A stretch of DNA of 64,000 nucleotides, from the NCBI GenBank assembly GCA_963808545.1, contig CAWEGB010000008.1, positions 1 to 64,000 of the forward strand. The letters run 5' to 3'. The translations under genes and the position numbers were made by a program. This DNA comes from JACVRW01 sp963808545 (GTDB lineage: Bacteria; Actinomycetota; Thermoleophilia; Solirubrobacterales; Thermoleophilaceae). Positions 1 through 8,825 of this stretch are shown here, in pieces. The notes under the pieces were generated by a model, which did not search any database, was not told the origin of the DNA, and worked only from the letters and a program-made list of their open reading frames with translations. Each line of letters opens with the position of its first letter. Position 1 is the first letter of the stretch.

Positions 1-1
1 G

Positions 2-46
2 AGAGCGACACGGAGGCCGCCGCGGCGGCGGCCCGTGGGGCGTTAG
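2..46 (+). CDS. C-terminal tail of an upstream gene (partial)
   Basis: The reading frame that is open from the window edge ends with an Arg/Pro-rich tail and a TAG stop about 30 bp before the next gene. Too little is visible to name the product. It could also be chance, because several frames stay open in DNA this rich in GC. Confidence 0.3.
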   Translation, partial: RATRRPPRRRPVGR

Positions 47-76
47 AGTCCGCGCGCGCCTGGTGGCACGCCGACC

Positions 77-652
77 GTGACCGGGAGCAGGCTGCGCTCC
101 GCGCGCCTGATAGCCGCGGGCACCGCCACGCGCATCGTCCTGACCCCGGTGGTGATGTGGCTCGTGCTCAACGAGCCGGGGAACACCGGCGAGCTGGTGG
201 CTCTCGTCCTGTTCTGCGTGGCCGCCGCCACCGACTGGATCGACGGGCGGCTCGCGCGCCGCTGGGGCGTGACGACCAAGCTCGGCTCCTTCCTCGACAC
301 CACGGCCGACAAGCTCCTGGTCTCGGGTGTCCTGATCGCTCTGGTGGCGGCCGGGCGAGCCTCCACCTGGATCGCCGCGCTGATCATCGGTCGCGAGCTG
401 GTGGTCATGGCGTTGCGCGGGGTGATCGCCTCCGAGGGCGAGGTACTGGCACCGTCGATGCTCGGCAAGCTCAAGACCAGCATCCAGTTCCTGGCCATCG
501 CACTGGCCATCCTGCGCCCGGGCGAACCGGTCGGCGGCCTGTACGTCGACGAGTGGGCCATGCTGCTCGCCGCCGCCATCACGGTGGCGTCGGCGGTCGA
601 CTACCTCGTGCGCGCCCTTCCCGTGGTCACGCGTGAGGATGGGGCCGCTTGA
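77..652 (+). CDS. pgsA: CDP-diacylglycerol--glycerol-3-phosphate 3-phosphatidyltransferase
   Basis: Integral membrane CDP-alcohol phosphotransferase of 191 residues, the usual size of PgsA. It makes phosphatidylglycerol phosphate from CDP-diacylglycerol and glycerol-3-phosphate. The family signature DG-x2-AR-x8-G-x3-D-x3-D is complete (D56, G57, G70, D74, D78), and several hydrophobic segments follow. The GTG start gives a normal N-terminus running into the first membrane helix. The stop overlaps the TTG start of the next gene. The family assignment is firm; glycerol-phosphate as acceptor rather than another alcohol is inferred from length and context. Confidence 0.87.
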   Translation: MTGSRLRSARLIAAGTATRIVLTPVVMWLVLNEPGNTGELVALVLFCVAAATDWIDGRLARRWGVTTKLGSFLDTTADKLLVSGVLIALVAAGRASTWIAALIIGRELVVMALRGVIASEGEVLAPSMLGKLKTSIQFLAIALAILRPGEPVGGLYVDEWAMLLAAAITVASAVDYLVRALPVVTREDGAA

Positions 653-1638
653 CGCCGGTCTTCCTCACCGGAGGCAGCGGCCTGATCGGAGGCGCGCTCG
701 CCGCGAGGCTGGTGGAGCGGGGCGATGAGGTGGTCGCGCTGGCCCGATCCGAGGAGGCCGAGAGCGCCCTGGTGGCCCGCGGCGCCCGCGTGGTCGGTGG
801 GGACACGCTCGACGAGGACGCGCTGGCCGCCGGCATGAGTGGTTGCTCGCTGGTCTACCACGTGGCCGGCGTCAACACGCTGTGTCCCACGGACCCCGCG
901 AAGCTGTTCCACGTGAACGTCCGCGGCGCCGAGACTGCCGTGCGCGCGGCCGCCCGGGCCGGGGTGCCCCGGGTGGTGCTCACCTCGTCGGCCGCCTCCC
1001 TCGGAGAGGAGCCGGGGACGGTCGGAAACGAGGACTCGGTGCACCGCGGGACCTATCTCTCGGTCTACGAGCGCTCCAAGCACGAGGGCGAGCTCGCCGC
1101 CTTCGAGACCGCCCGGCGCGTGGGCGTCGAGCTGGTGTCGATCAATCCCTCGTCGGTGCAGGGCCCGGGCCGCTCCGGTGGCACCGGGCGCATCATGATC
1201 GCCTACCTCAACGGGCGCCTGCGGGCCTTCGTGGACCGGCCGATCAGCATCGTGGACATAGCCGACTGCGTGGAGGGACACCTGCTGGGCGCCGAGCGAG
1301 GGGTCCCCGGAGAGCGCTACGTGCTCAACGGGGCCACGCTGAGCTCACGCGAGGCGCTCGACATCGTCTCCGGGCTGTCGGGGGTCAGCCACAGCGTCCG
1401 CTTCCTGCCGTCCCCCGTCGCCGGCGTCACCGGGACGGTGGTGGAGGGACTGTTCCGGCTGCGCGGCAAGCAGCCGCCGGTGTGCCGTGAGATGGTGCGC
1501 ACGTTCCTCCATGGTCACCGCTACGACGGGTCCCGGGCGGAGCGGGAGCTCGGCCTGCGCTACACCCCGGTGGCCGACACGTTCGAGCGCACCATCGCCT
1601 GGGCGGTCGCCCAGGGCTTGGTGAAGGCGCCGGTGTGA
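649..1638 (+). CDS. Extended SDR family NAD(P)-dependent reductase (dihydroflavonol-4-reductase-like)
   Basis: A 329-residue Rossmann-fold protein. It has an N-terminal GGSGLIG nucleotide loop (residues 8-14), a catalytic Y-x3-K (YERSK, about residue 144) preceded by a serine-rich strand (LTSSAAS), and the substrate-side region typical of DFR-like and 3-beta-hydroxysteroid-dehydrogenase-like extended SDRs. The TTG start overlaps the pgsA stop, which implies translational coupling. The substrate cannot be read from sequence. The position next to glycerolipid genes makes a lipid or isoprenoid carbonyl substrate plausible, but that is inference. Confidence 0.8.
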   Translation: MTPVFLTGGSGLIGGALAARLVERGDEVVALARSEEAESALVARGARVVGGDTLDEDALAAGMSGCSLVYHVAGVNTLCPTDPAKLFHVNVRGAETAVRAAARAGVPRVVLTSSAASLGEEPGTVGNEDSVHRGTYLSVYERSKHEGELAAFETARRVGVELVSINPSSVQGPGRSGGTGRIMIAYLNGRLRAFVDRPISIVDIADCVEGHLLGAERGVPGERYVLNGATLSSREALDIVSGLSGVSHSVRFLPSPVAGVTGTVVEGLFRLRGKQPPVCREMVRTFLHGHRYDGSRAERELGLRYTPVADTFERTIAWAVAQGLVKAPV

Positions 1639-1672
1639 CTGTAGTGTCGTGATCCCCGACGAAGGAGGAGTC

Positions 1673-2152
1673 GTGGCTGCTATATGCCTGTCGTACCCCA
1701 CGCACGAGGACGCGCGCGTCGCCGTCGACGCGGCCCTGGCTGCGGGTGTGCCCGGAGAGGACGTTCTGGTGGTGTCCGGCGAGGTGCTGAGGGACGCGCG
1801 CGACCAGCCGGTCGGCGAGTTCGGTGGCACGACCGAGGCCGGCGCTCCGGTGGGCGACTTCGCCGGCGGCGCGTCGCCGCAGGGAAGCTCCACCGGTGAG
1901 TTTGCCGGAAGGTCGCATCGCGGGGGCAGCTTCGGCGACTCCGACACCGACTACGTCACGACCTATCCCGAGGGCGTGGAGCACATGATGGTCGCCGGTC
2001 ACCGCCGCCTCACGCGGCTCCTGGTCGACATCGGACTCGACGAGCCCACCGCCAAGCGGGACGTGGCCACCCTGCACGACGGAAAGGTGCTCGTCGTCGT
2101 AGAGATCCCCGACGCCGAAGCGGCCCGGATAACTGCGGTCCTCGCGAGCTGA
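1673..2152 (+). CDS. Hypothetical protein with two alpha/beta halves and a Gly-rich linker
   Basis: About 159 residues. The start is placed at GTG 1673 because AAGGAGG lies just upstream (1662-1668); an in-frame GTG at 1649 lacks such a site. The N-terminal third (VAAICLSYPTHEDAR...) and C-terminal third (KVLVVVEIPDAEAARI) look like small ferredoxin-like beta-alpha-beta halves. They are joined by repeated GEFGG/GDFAGG segments likely to be flexible. The layout resembles general-stress-protein-17M-type proteins, but no motif fixes a function. Confidence 0.55.
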   Translation: MAAICLSYPTHEDARVAVDAALAAGVPGEDVLVVSGEVLRDARDQPVGEFGGTTEAGAPVGDFAGGASPQGSSTGEFAGRSHRGGSFGDSDTDYVTTYPEGVEHMMVAGHRRLTRLLVDIGLDEPTAKRDVATLHDGKVLVVVEIPDAEAARITAVLAS

Positions 2153-2168
2153 GCGACTCCGGGAGCCG

Positions 2169-3884
2169 ATGGCCGAGCGGATGAAGTGGTGGGGCTGGGG
2201 CGACGAGGGGGTCTCGTTCAGCCATCGCGACAAGCCGGCACTCGGTCCCTTCCTGCAGCGTCACCTGTCCATCGACGTGGAGCGTCCCGCCTCCCGGCCG
2301 GCTGGCTTCGACGAGCTGAGCATTCCGGAGCCGTCGCTGCCGCCGGTCCTGCTGGCCGCGCTGGAGGAAGCCGCCGGCTCGGAGCGGGTCTCGACCGATG
2401 CCCTCGACCGCCTGGTCCACGCTCGCGGCAAGAGCCTGCGTGACCTGGTGCGCCATCGGGCCGGCGACGTCGGCCGCGTGCCCGATGTCGTCGTCCACCC
2501 GGCTGACGAAGAGGGGGTCGAGGGCGTGCTGCAAGCCGCGCTCGACGCCGACGCCGTCCTCATCCCGTTCGGCGGGGGAACCAACATCTCGGGCAGTCTC
2601 GAGGCCTCACCCGAGGAGACGCGCCCGGTCATCTCCGTCGACCTCGGCGCGCTGGACCGGGTGCTGTCGGTGGACGCCGAGTCGCGGATGGCTCGTGTTC
2701 AGGCCGGGGTGCTCGGCCCGCAGCTCGAGGAGCAGCTCAACGCCCGGGGCTGGACCCTGGGCCACTTCCCCGACAGCTTCGCCCACTCGACGCTGGGTGG
2801 CTGGATCGCCACGCGCTCGTCGGGCATGCAGTCCGACCTGTACGGGGACGTGGCCGACCTCACCCGAGCGGTCCGGGTGGCCACGCCCTCGGGCATGATG
2901 GCCACGCGCCCGGTGCCGAGCACCTCCACCGGTCCCAGCGTCCGCGAGATGGTGCTGGGCAGCGAGGGCCGGCTCGGGGTGATCACCGAGGCGACGGTGC
3001 ACGTCCACCGCCTGCCCGAGCAGCGCACGATCCTCGGCTATCTGTTCCCCACCTGGGCCGACGGTCTCGCCGCTATGCGCGATATCGCCGCGAGCGAGGC
3101 CGCGCCGTCGGTGACCCGTGTGTCCGACGCTTCCGAGACCGCCTTCTCGTTCTCCACCAAGCAGGGTGACTCGCAGCTCGACCGGATCAAGTCGAAGGCG
3201 CTGTCCACCTACCTGACCCGGCGGCGTCACTTCGATCTCGAGGAGATGTGCCTGTCCTTCGTCGGCTACGAGGGCACCAAGCGCCACGTCGCCTTGCAAC
3301 GAAAGCTCGTGGGCAAGATCGTCAGCCGCCACGGCGGGCTCTGCGTCGGCACCAGTCCCGGCGCGCTCTACGACCAGAAGAAGTTCGACACGCCCTACAT
3401 CCGGGACTATCTGCTCGACCGCGGGGCGCTGGCCGACGTGTCCGAGACCTCCGCTCCCTGGAGCGTCCTGCCCGCCCTCTACGAGAACGTGATGGCCGCG
3501 GCCCGCGGGTCGTTCGCCGATCTCGGCGTGCCCGGGTACGTGATGTGCCATCTCTCGCACTCCTACCACGCCGGAGCCTGTCTCTACTTCACCTTCGCGC
3601 TCACGCCCTCGGGGACACGCGGGCCGATCGACGAATACGACGTCGTCAAGTCGGCCATCCAGCAGACCTTCATCGACTCGGGGGCCACGCTCTCCCACCA
3701 CCACGCGGTCGGCACCGAGCACGCCCGCTGGCTCGAGGAGGACATCTCGGGTCCCGGGGTGGAGATGGTGCGGGCGCTGCTCGAGGGAATCGATCCGGGA
3801 GCGAACCTCAATCCGGGCAAGATCGTGTCGCACGAAGGGTTGCGGCGGGACATGCCGGGAATGGCAGCGAGAGGGAGAGGCTGA
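2169..3884 (+). CDS. FAD-linked oxidase, alkyldihydroxyacetonephosphate synthase-like
   Basis: A 571-residue VAO-family flavoprotein. The FAD pyrophosphate loop PFGGGTNISGS lies near residue 132, the segment STLGGWIATRSSGMQS near 210, and GSEGRLGVITEA near 262. The C-terminal HHHAVGTEH (about 508) matches the histidine-rich active-site loop of alkyl-DHAP synthase, which swaps the acyl group of acyl-DHAP for a fatty alcohol to make the ether bond. D-lactate dehydrogenase-like oxidases share the fold but lack this loop. It sits with DHAP-producing genes, and its stop overlaps the PPK2 start. Ether-lipid synthesis is therefore likely but unproven. Confidence 0.78.
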   Translation: MAERMKWWGWGDEGVSFSHRDKPALGPFLQRHLSIDVERPASRPAGFDELSIPEPSLPPVLLAALEEAAGSERVSTDALDRLVHARGKSLRDLVRHRAGDVGRVPDVVVHPADEEGVEGVLQAALDADAVLIPFGGGTNISGSLEASPEETRPVISVDLGALDRVLSVDAESRMARVQAGVLGPQLEEQLNARGWTLGHFPDSFAHSTLGGWIATRSSGMQSDLYGDVADLTRAVRVATPSGMMATRPVPSTSTGPSVREMVLGSEGRLGVITEATVHVHRLPEQRTILGYLFPTWADGLAAMRDIAASEAAPSVTRVSDASETAFSFSTKQGDSQLDRIKSKALSTYLTRRRHFDLEEMCLSFVGYEGTKRHVALQRKLVGKIVSRHGGLCVGTSPGALYDQKKFDTPYIRDYLLDRGALADVSETSAPWSVLPALYENVMAAARGSFADLGVPGYVMCHLSHSYHAGACLYFTFALTPSGTRGPIDEYDVVKSAIQQTFIDSGATLSHHHAVGTEHARWLEEDISGPGVEMVRALLEGIDPGANLNPGKIVSHEGLRRDMPGMAARGRG

Positions 3885-4693
3885 TGGCCAAGCACAACGG
3901 CGCCTCCGCGCACAAGAAACTGCCACGCAAGGAATTCGACAAGGAGCTCCAGCGCCTTCAGCGCGAGCTCGTGCTCATGCAGGAGTACGTCAAGGCCGAG
4001 GGCCTGAAGATCGTGGTCATCTTCGAGGGCCGCGACGCGGCGGGCAAGGGCGGGGTGATCAAGCGCATCGCCGAGCGCACCAACCCGCGCACCTGCCGCG
4101 TGGTGGCGCTCCCGGCGCCGACCGAGCGGGAGAAGACGCAGTGGTACTTCCAGCGCTACGTCGCGCACCTGCCCGCCGCGGGAGAGATCGTCCTGTTCGA
4201 CCGCTCCTGGTACAACCGCGCCGGCGTGGAGCGCGTGATGGGCTTCTGCACCGAGGAGGAGTATCAGGAGTTCATGCGTTCCTGCCCGGAGTTCGAGCGG
4301 ATGCTGGTGCGGTCGGGAATCCTGTTGATCAAGTACTGGTTCTCGGTGTCGGATGATGAACAGGAGCGACGCTTCCAGGCTCGCGTCCACGACCCGATGC
4401 GCCGCTGGAAGCTGAGCCCCATGGACCTCGAGTCGCGCGCCCGCTGGGTCGACTACTCACGCGCCAAGGACGAGATGTTCCGCCACACCGACCTCAAGCA
4501 CGCACCGTGGTACGTGGTCGAGGCCGACGACAAGCGGCGGGCGCGGCTCAACTGCATCGGCCACCTGCTGTCGATGGTCGACTACGAGGACCTCACCCCG
4601 CCGCCGCTCGAGCTGCCGGAGCGCGGTCCCGACGAGGGCTACGTGCGCCCGCCGATGGCCGAGCAGACCTTCGTCCCGGAGAGGTACCGATGA
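3884..4693 (+). CDS. ppk2: Polyphosphate kinase 2 family protein
   Basis: A 269-residue P-loop kinase that uses polyphosphate to phosphorylate nucleotides. Walker A is GRDAAGKGG (residues 49-57); the second aspartate motif FDRSWYNRAGVERVMGFC starts near residue 105. An Arg-rich lid and the WKLSPMDLESR segment follow, all characteristic of PPK2. ATG 3884 overlaps the preceding TGA. Length and motifs fit a single-domain PPK2. Whether it makes ADP, ATP or GTP cannot be told. In this operon it could regenerate ATP for the dihydroxyacetone kinase, which is inference. Confidence 0.9.
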   Translation: MAKHNGASAHKKLPRKEFDKELQRLQRELVLMQEYVKAEGLKIVVIFEGRDAAGKGGVIKRIAERTNPRTCRVVALPAPTEREKTQWYFQRYVAHLPAAGEIVLFDRSWYNRAGVERVMGFCTEEEYQEFMRSCPEFERMLVRSGILLIKYWFSVSDDEQERRFQARVHDPMRRWKLSPMDLESRARWVDYSRAKDEMFRHTDLKHAPWYVVEADDKRRARLNCIGHLLSMVDYEDLTPPPLELPERGPDEGYVRPPMAEQTFVPERYR

Positions 4694-5559
4694 CCGTCGT
4701 CCCCTTTCGCGACATCCTCGATCCCGCGTTCGAGGAGAGGTACGGGGTGGCGGCCTTCAACGTCGTGGACGGGGTCAGCCTCCAAGCCGTGATCGACGCA
4801 GCCACGGAGCTCGAGTCGCCGCTCATCGTCCAGACGTCCGTGAAGACGGTGAAGTCCATCGGGGCCGGGCCGCTGTACGCGATGTTCCACTCGATGGCCG
4901 AGCCGGCTCCCGTGCCGATCACGCTCCATCTCGACCACTGCCCGGAGCGGGAATGGGCTACCACCTGCCTCAAGACCGGCTGGAACTCGGTGCTGTTCGA
5001 CGGCTCGCACCTCGACATCCAGGAGAACACGCGCCAGACGGCCGAGGTGGTGAAGGAGGCGCGCGGATACGGTGCCGACGTGGAGGGCGAGATCGAGAGC
5101 GTCCAGGGCGTGGAGGACGACGTGGGGTCCGACGAGGCGGGCCAGGTCCACCCGGTGGAGGTGTCGGTGAGGTTCATCGAGTACACCGGCGTGTACGCCT
5201 TCGCTCCGGCCATCGGGACGGCCCACGGCCTCTACGCCGGGCGGCCGAACCTGACCCCCGAGCGGGTGACCGAGATGGTCGAGCAGCGCCCGATACCGAT
5301 GGTGCTGCACGGCGGCACGGGACTCGATCCCGAGGAGTTTCGGGACCTGATCGCGCGGGGTTGCGCCAAGGTGAACATCTCGACCGCGCTGAAGATCGCC
5401 TTCGTCGACTCGCATCGGGAGTACCTGGAGGAGAACCCCGGCAAGCACGATCCGCCCGCACTGCTGCGCCACGTGAGCGAGGCGGTCAAGGCCATGGCCA
5501 TCGAGCACATGCGCATCTTCGGCTCGGCCGGCAAGGCCGCCACCGTGACCTCCGCCTGA
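4690..5559 (+). CDS. Class II fructose-bisphosphate aldolase family protein
   Basis: A 289-residue zinc-dependent aldolase. The catalytic/zinc motif HLDHC (H80, D82, H83), the GTAHGLY zinc histidine loop near 180, LHGGTGL near 208 and the phosphate-binding KVNISTALK near 230 are all present. Such enzymes split fructose- or tagatose-bisphosphate to DHAP and glyceraldehyde-3-phosphate. GatY/FbaA-type members cannot be separated here. The ATG overlaps the PPK2 stop (ATGA), and the TGA overlaps the start of the HAD gene. In this operon it would supply or consume DHAP. Confidence 0.88.
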   Translation: MTVVPFRDILDPAFEERYGVAAFNVVDGVSLQAVIDAATELESPLIVQTSVKTVKSIGAGPLYAMFHSMAEPAPVPITLHLDHCPEREWATTCLKTGWNSVLFDGSHLDIQENTRQTAEVVKEARGYGADVEGEIESVQGVEDDVGSDEAGQVHPVEVSVRFIEYTGVYAFAPAIGTAHGLYAGRPNLTPERVTEMVEQRPIPMVLHGGTGLDPEEFRDLIARGCAKVNISTALKIAFVDSHREYLEENPGKHDPPALLRHVSEAVKAMAIEHMRIFGSAGKAATVTSA

Positions 5560-6347
5560 TGCCCGCCCTCATCTTCGACTGCGACGGCGTGCTGGCGGAC
5601 ACCGAGCGCTACGGGCACCTGCCCGCATTCAACCAGACCTTCGAGCAGGAGGGACTCCCCGTGCGCTGGTCGGACGACGACTACGCCGAGAAGCTGCGGA
5701 TCGGCGGGGGCAAGGAGCGCATGGCCTCGCTCCTGACCGACGACTTCGTGCGCGAGAACGGATTGCCGGCCGATCCAGAGGGCCAGCGCGAGCTGCTCGC
5801 GGGCTGGCACCGGGTCAAGACGGCCGCGTTCAAGGCGCGGGTGGCGTCAGGCGCCATGCCGGCCCGTCCGGGCATCGCCCGCATCGTGGACGAGGCACTG
5901 GCGGCGGGCTGGACGCTCGCGGTGGCCTCCACGTCGGCCGAGCCGTCCGTGCGCGGCGTGCTCGAGCACGCTGTGGGCGTTGACAAGGCCGCCCGCTTCG
6001 AGGTGCTTGCCGGCGACGTGGTGCCGGCCAAGAAGCCGGACCCCGCGATCTACACGCTGGCGCTGGAGCGCACCGGCGCCGATCCCGCCGAGACGATCGT
6101 CATCGAGGACTCGCGCAACGGCCTGCGCGCCGCGGTGGGCGCGGGACTGCGCTGCGTGGTCACCGTGAGCAGCTATACGGCCGGCGAGGACTTCTCGGAG
6201 GCGGTCCTGGTGGTCTCGAGCCTCGGCGACCCCGAGGAGCCCACCGAGGTGCTCGCCAACAACAGCCCGGCCGAGCCCGGCCGGTACGTCACGCTGGACG
6301 ACCTGCAGGCCTGCCTGCAGGTCCCTGCCCCTCAGGAGGTCAGATGA
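5559..6347 (+). CDS. HAD superfamily hydrolase, CbbY/beta-phosphoglucomutase-like
   Basis: A 262-residue HAD phosphatase with a C1-type cap. Motif I is DCDGVLADTE (residues 7-16), motif II is the serine in AVASTS, motif III is the lysine in VPAKKPDP, and motif IV is VIEDSRNG. The family dephosphorylates or isomerises small sugar phosphates; CbbY acts on xylulose-1,5-bisphosphate. The start overlaps the aldolase stop and the end overlaps dhaL, so it is co-translated with sugar-phosphate genes. The exact substrate is unknown. Confidence 0.85.
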   Translation: MPALIFDCDGVLADTERYGHLPAFNQTFEQEGLPVRWSDDDYAEKLRIGGGKERMASLLTDDFVRENGLPADPEGQRELLAGWHRVKTAAFKARVASGAMPARPGIARIVDEALAAGWTLAVASTSAEPSVRGVLEHAVGVDKAARFEVLAGDVVPAKKPDPAIYTLALERTGADPAETIVIEDSRNGLRAAVGAGLRCVVTVSSYTAGEDFSEAVLVVSSLGDPEEPTEVLANNSPAEPGRYVTLDDLQACLQVPAPQEVR

Positions 6348-6988
6348 GCGACGCGGCCCTGTCGGACGCCGAGCGGTTGGTCCGGACCATCGCCGAAGCG
6401 GTGCTGGAGAACGAGAAGTACTTCTCCGATCTCGACGCCGTGGTCGGCGACGGGGACTTCGGCTACTCCCTCGCCCGCGGCTTCGGGAAGCTGCTGGAGG
6501 ACTGGGACAGCCTCGACTACGACGACGTGTCCGGCCTGTTGAAGAAGACGGCCATCGTCCTGTCGAGCCGCATCGGCGGCACCTCGGGCCCGATCTGGGG
6601 CACGGCCTTCCTGCGGGCCGGCACCGCCCTCAAGGACAGTCCCGATCCGAACCGAGAGGACGTGGTGGCGGCGCTGCGGGCGGCGATCGAGGGCATAAAG
6701 CAGCGCGGCAACTCCGATCTCGGTGACAAGACCCTGCTCGACTCGCTCATCCCCGCCACCGACAAGCTCGAGGAGGAGCTCGGCAACGGGGCCGGCGCCT
6801 CGGACGCCCTGACCGCTGCGGCGGCCACGGCTCGCGAGAGCGCCGAGGCCACCAAGACGATGCTGGCCAAGCGCGGACGCGCCGCCTACGCGGGAGAGCG
6901 CAGCCAGGACTCGGTCGACGCGGGAGCGATGGGTGTGGCCGTCCTGTTCGAGAGCGTCAGCAAGGAGTGGAGCCCCACCAGCGTCTAG
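6344..6988 (+). CDS. dhaL: Dihydroxyacetone kinase subunit L (nucleotide-binding)
   Basis: A 214-residue DhaL. Its metal/nucleotide loop D31-x4-D36-x-D38 is the family DxxxxDxD arrangement, although the usual GDGDHG reads GDGDFG, with His replaced by Phe. GGTSGPIWG is the conserved phosphate loop and VDAGAMG lies near the end. The start overlaps the HAD stop (ATGA). With DhaK it transfers phosphate to dihydroxyacetone. There is no DhaM phosphotransferase subunit nearby, so the donor (ATP or a remote DhaM) is open. Confidence 0.88.
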   Translation: MSDAALSDAERLVRTIAEAVLENEKYFSDLDAVVGDGDFGYSLARGFGKLLEDWDSLDYDDVSGLLKKTAIVLSSRIGGTSGPIWGTAFLRAGTALKDSPDPNREDVVAALRAAIEGIKQRGNSDLGDKTLLDSLIPATDKLEEELGNGAGASDALTAAAATARESAEATKTMLAKRGRAAYAGERSQDSVDAGAMGVAVLFESVSKEWSPTSV

Positions 6989-7017
6989 CGCCGGTTCGCC
7001 GGCGGAGGAGGAGTGCC

Positions 7018-8013
7018 GTGAAGAAGTTCGTGAACGACCCACAGCAGTTCGTGCCCGAGATGCTCAAGGGCATCGCACTGGCCAACCCGGACTCGCTGCG
7101 CTATGTGCCGGAGTACAACCTGATCATGCGCGCCGACATGCCGAGCGACGACAAGGTCTCGATCGTCCAGGGGTCGGGCTCGGGCCACGAGCCGGCGCAC
7201 GTGATGGCGGTCGGGCGGGGCATGCTCGACGCCGCCTGCCCGGGCGACGTCTTCGCCGCGCCGCCGAGCGACTACGTCTACGAGACGTCCAAGCTGCTCA
7301 ACAGCGAGAAGGGCGTCCTCCACATCATCAACAACTACACCGGCGACAAGATGGCGTTCGACATGGGCCGCGAGCTGGCCGAGGCCGAGGACGTGAAGGT
7401 GGGCACGGTGGTGGTCGACGACGACGTCTCGGTCAAGGACTCCACCTACACGGTTGGCCGCCGCGGCGTGGCCGGCAACTTCTTCGTCATCAAGGCTCTC
7501 GGAGCCGCCTCCGAGCGGGGCGACGACCTCGACTCGCTGGTGGCGCTCGGCGAGCGGGTCAACTCGGTCACGCGCTCGATGGGCATGGCCCTCACCTCGT
7601 GCACGCCGCCGGCCAAGGGGTCGCCGCTGTTCGAGCTGGGAGACGACGAGGTCGAGATGGGCGTGGGCATCCACGGCGAGCCGGGCCGGCGCCGGGAGAA
7701 GATCAAGTCGGCCAACGAGCTCATCGACGAGATGCTCGAGGCCGTGGTCACCGACCTGCCCTACGAGTCGGGCGACGAGGTGAGCCTGATGATCAACGGG
7801 CTCGGCGGCACGCCGATCTCCGAGCTCTACATCCTCTACGGGCGCGCCCACGAGCAGCTCGCCGACCGCGGCATCACGGTCGGCCGCTCGTACGTGGGCG
7901 AGTACTGCACGTCGCTCGACATGGCGGGGGCGTCGGTCACCCTGGTCAAGCTCGACGACGAGCTCAAGGAGCTGTTCACGGCTCCCGCGGAGATCGCCGC
8001 GCGGGTGTTCTAG
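7018..8013 (+). CDS. dhaK: Dihydroxyacetone kinase subunit K (substrate-binding)
   Basis: A 331-residue DhaK. It shows GSGSGHEPAH (about 52-61), the NNYTGDKM segment and the substrate-binding GIHGEPGR around residue 218; its histidine forms the covalent hemiaminal with dihydroxyacetone in this family. The GTG start at 7018 is preceded by the strong GGAGGAGGAG (7004-7013). The order dhaL-dhaK is the reverse of the common dhaKL order. Its stop overlaps that of the convergent phosphatase gene in a CTAG palindrome. Confidence 0.9.
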   Translation: MKKFVNDPQQFVPEMLKGIALANPDSLRYVPEYNLIMRADMPSDDKVSIVQGSGSGHEPAHVMAVGRGMLDAACPGDVFAAPPSDYVYETSKLLNSEKGVLHIINNYTGDKMAFDMGRELAEAEDVKVGTVVVDDDVSVKDSTYTVGRRGVAGNFFVIKALGAASERGDDLDSLVALGERVNSVTRSMGMALTSCTPPAKGSPLFELGDDEVEMGVGIHGEPGRRREKIKSANELIDEMLEAVVTDLPYESGDEVSLMINGLGGTPISELYILYGRAHEQLADRGITVGRSYVGEYCTSLDMAGASVTLVKLDDELKELFTAPAEIAARVF

Positions 8014-8540
8014 AGCTCCAGCGCTTCGCCGTGGGCGAGGGCGGACTCCGGGGGCACGAAACGTCCGGAGTCCGCCAGCGCCGCGCGGATCGTCCCGGCG
8101 TGCGCGACCGCCAGAGCGGGCAGCGGGCCGGCCGTGATGATCGCCAGCGCCGAGCGCGTACGGGCCATCTGCTGGGCCAGTGACTCGCCGCCGGGGAAGC
8201 GAAAGGAGGGCTCGCCCGCCAGGAAGGCGGCGTGCAGCTCCGGGCTCTCGCGGGCCAGATCCGCCACGAGCCGCCCCTCCCAGTCGCCGCGATCGGACTC
8301 GACGAGCTCCTCGAGCACCCGCGGCTCGAGGCCCAGCGCCGCGCCCACCAGCTCCGCGGTGTCGCGCGCCCGCCGGAGGGGGGAGGTCCAGATCGCCGCG
8401 ACCCCGGTGCCGCTCAGCCGCTCGGCCAGGGCCTCGGCCTGGGCCGCGCCCGTGGCGCTCAACGGCGGGTCGCGCCGGCCGAGGATGCGCCCGGCAGCGT
8501 TGTCGCCGGTCTCACCGTGCCGCGCCAGCCAAACGCGCAT
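8010..8540 (-). CDS. Histidine phosphatase family protein (phosphoglycerate mutase-like)
   Basis: A 176-residue protein with the RHGET phospho-histidine motif at residues 8-12, a LRRARDTAEL arginine segment, the ESDRGDWEG acid loop and a second histidine in AVAHAGTIR. These are the four catalytic elements of branch 1. Such enzymes act on phosphoglycerate, alpha-ribazole phosphate or other small phosphate esters; this one cannot be assigned further. It is convergent with dhaK and shares its stop region. Confidence 0.83.
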   Translation of the reverse strand: MRVWLARHGETGDNAAGRILGRRDPPLSATGAAQAEALAERLSGTGVAAIWTSPLRRARDTAELVGAALGLEPRVLEELVESDRGDWEGRLVADLARESPELHAAFLAGEPSFRFPGGESLAQQMARTRSALAIITAGPLPALAVAHAGTIRAALADSGRFVPPESALAHGEALEL

Positions 8541-8825
8541 GTGGTGACGCTAACCCACCTACACGCGCCCGCGGGCGTCCGCCTCCACCGCCCAGGAGAC
8601 CTGAGGGTCGCCCAGGCCGTCGACCGCCGGCAGCGCGGTGCAGCGGAAGCCGCCCGCGTCCACCGTCTCCCAGGGCGCGCGCTGCTCCAGGCGGCCACCG
8701 AGCTCGAGCGGACCGGGCTCGAGCTGAGGAGTGAGGTTGTAACCGCGGGACGGTGGCGCCTGTCACAGTGGACGTGAGGTTCGCGACCAGTACACGGGCG
8801 GCGGACGGCGCTAGCGTTCGCGCCT
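8541..8825. other. Intergenic region upstream of an ECF sigma gene
   Basis: I see no convincing gene here. It holds the divergent promoters of the histidine phosphatase and the ECF sigma operon. A TTGTAACC-like sequence near 8737 could be an ECF-type -35 element for autoregulation, but this is a weak visual match only. Confidence 0.3.

Noticed and set aside
2607..3926. Long opposite-strand ORF of 439 codons
   Set aside because: It lies entirely under the alkyl-DHAP-synthase-like gene and its composition is that of an antisense shadow in GC-rich DNA; the plus-strand protein has clear family motifs.
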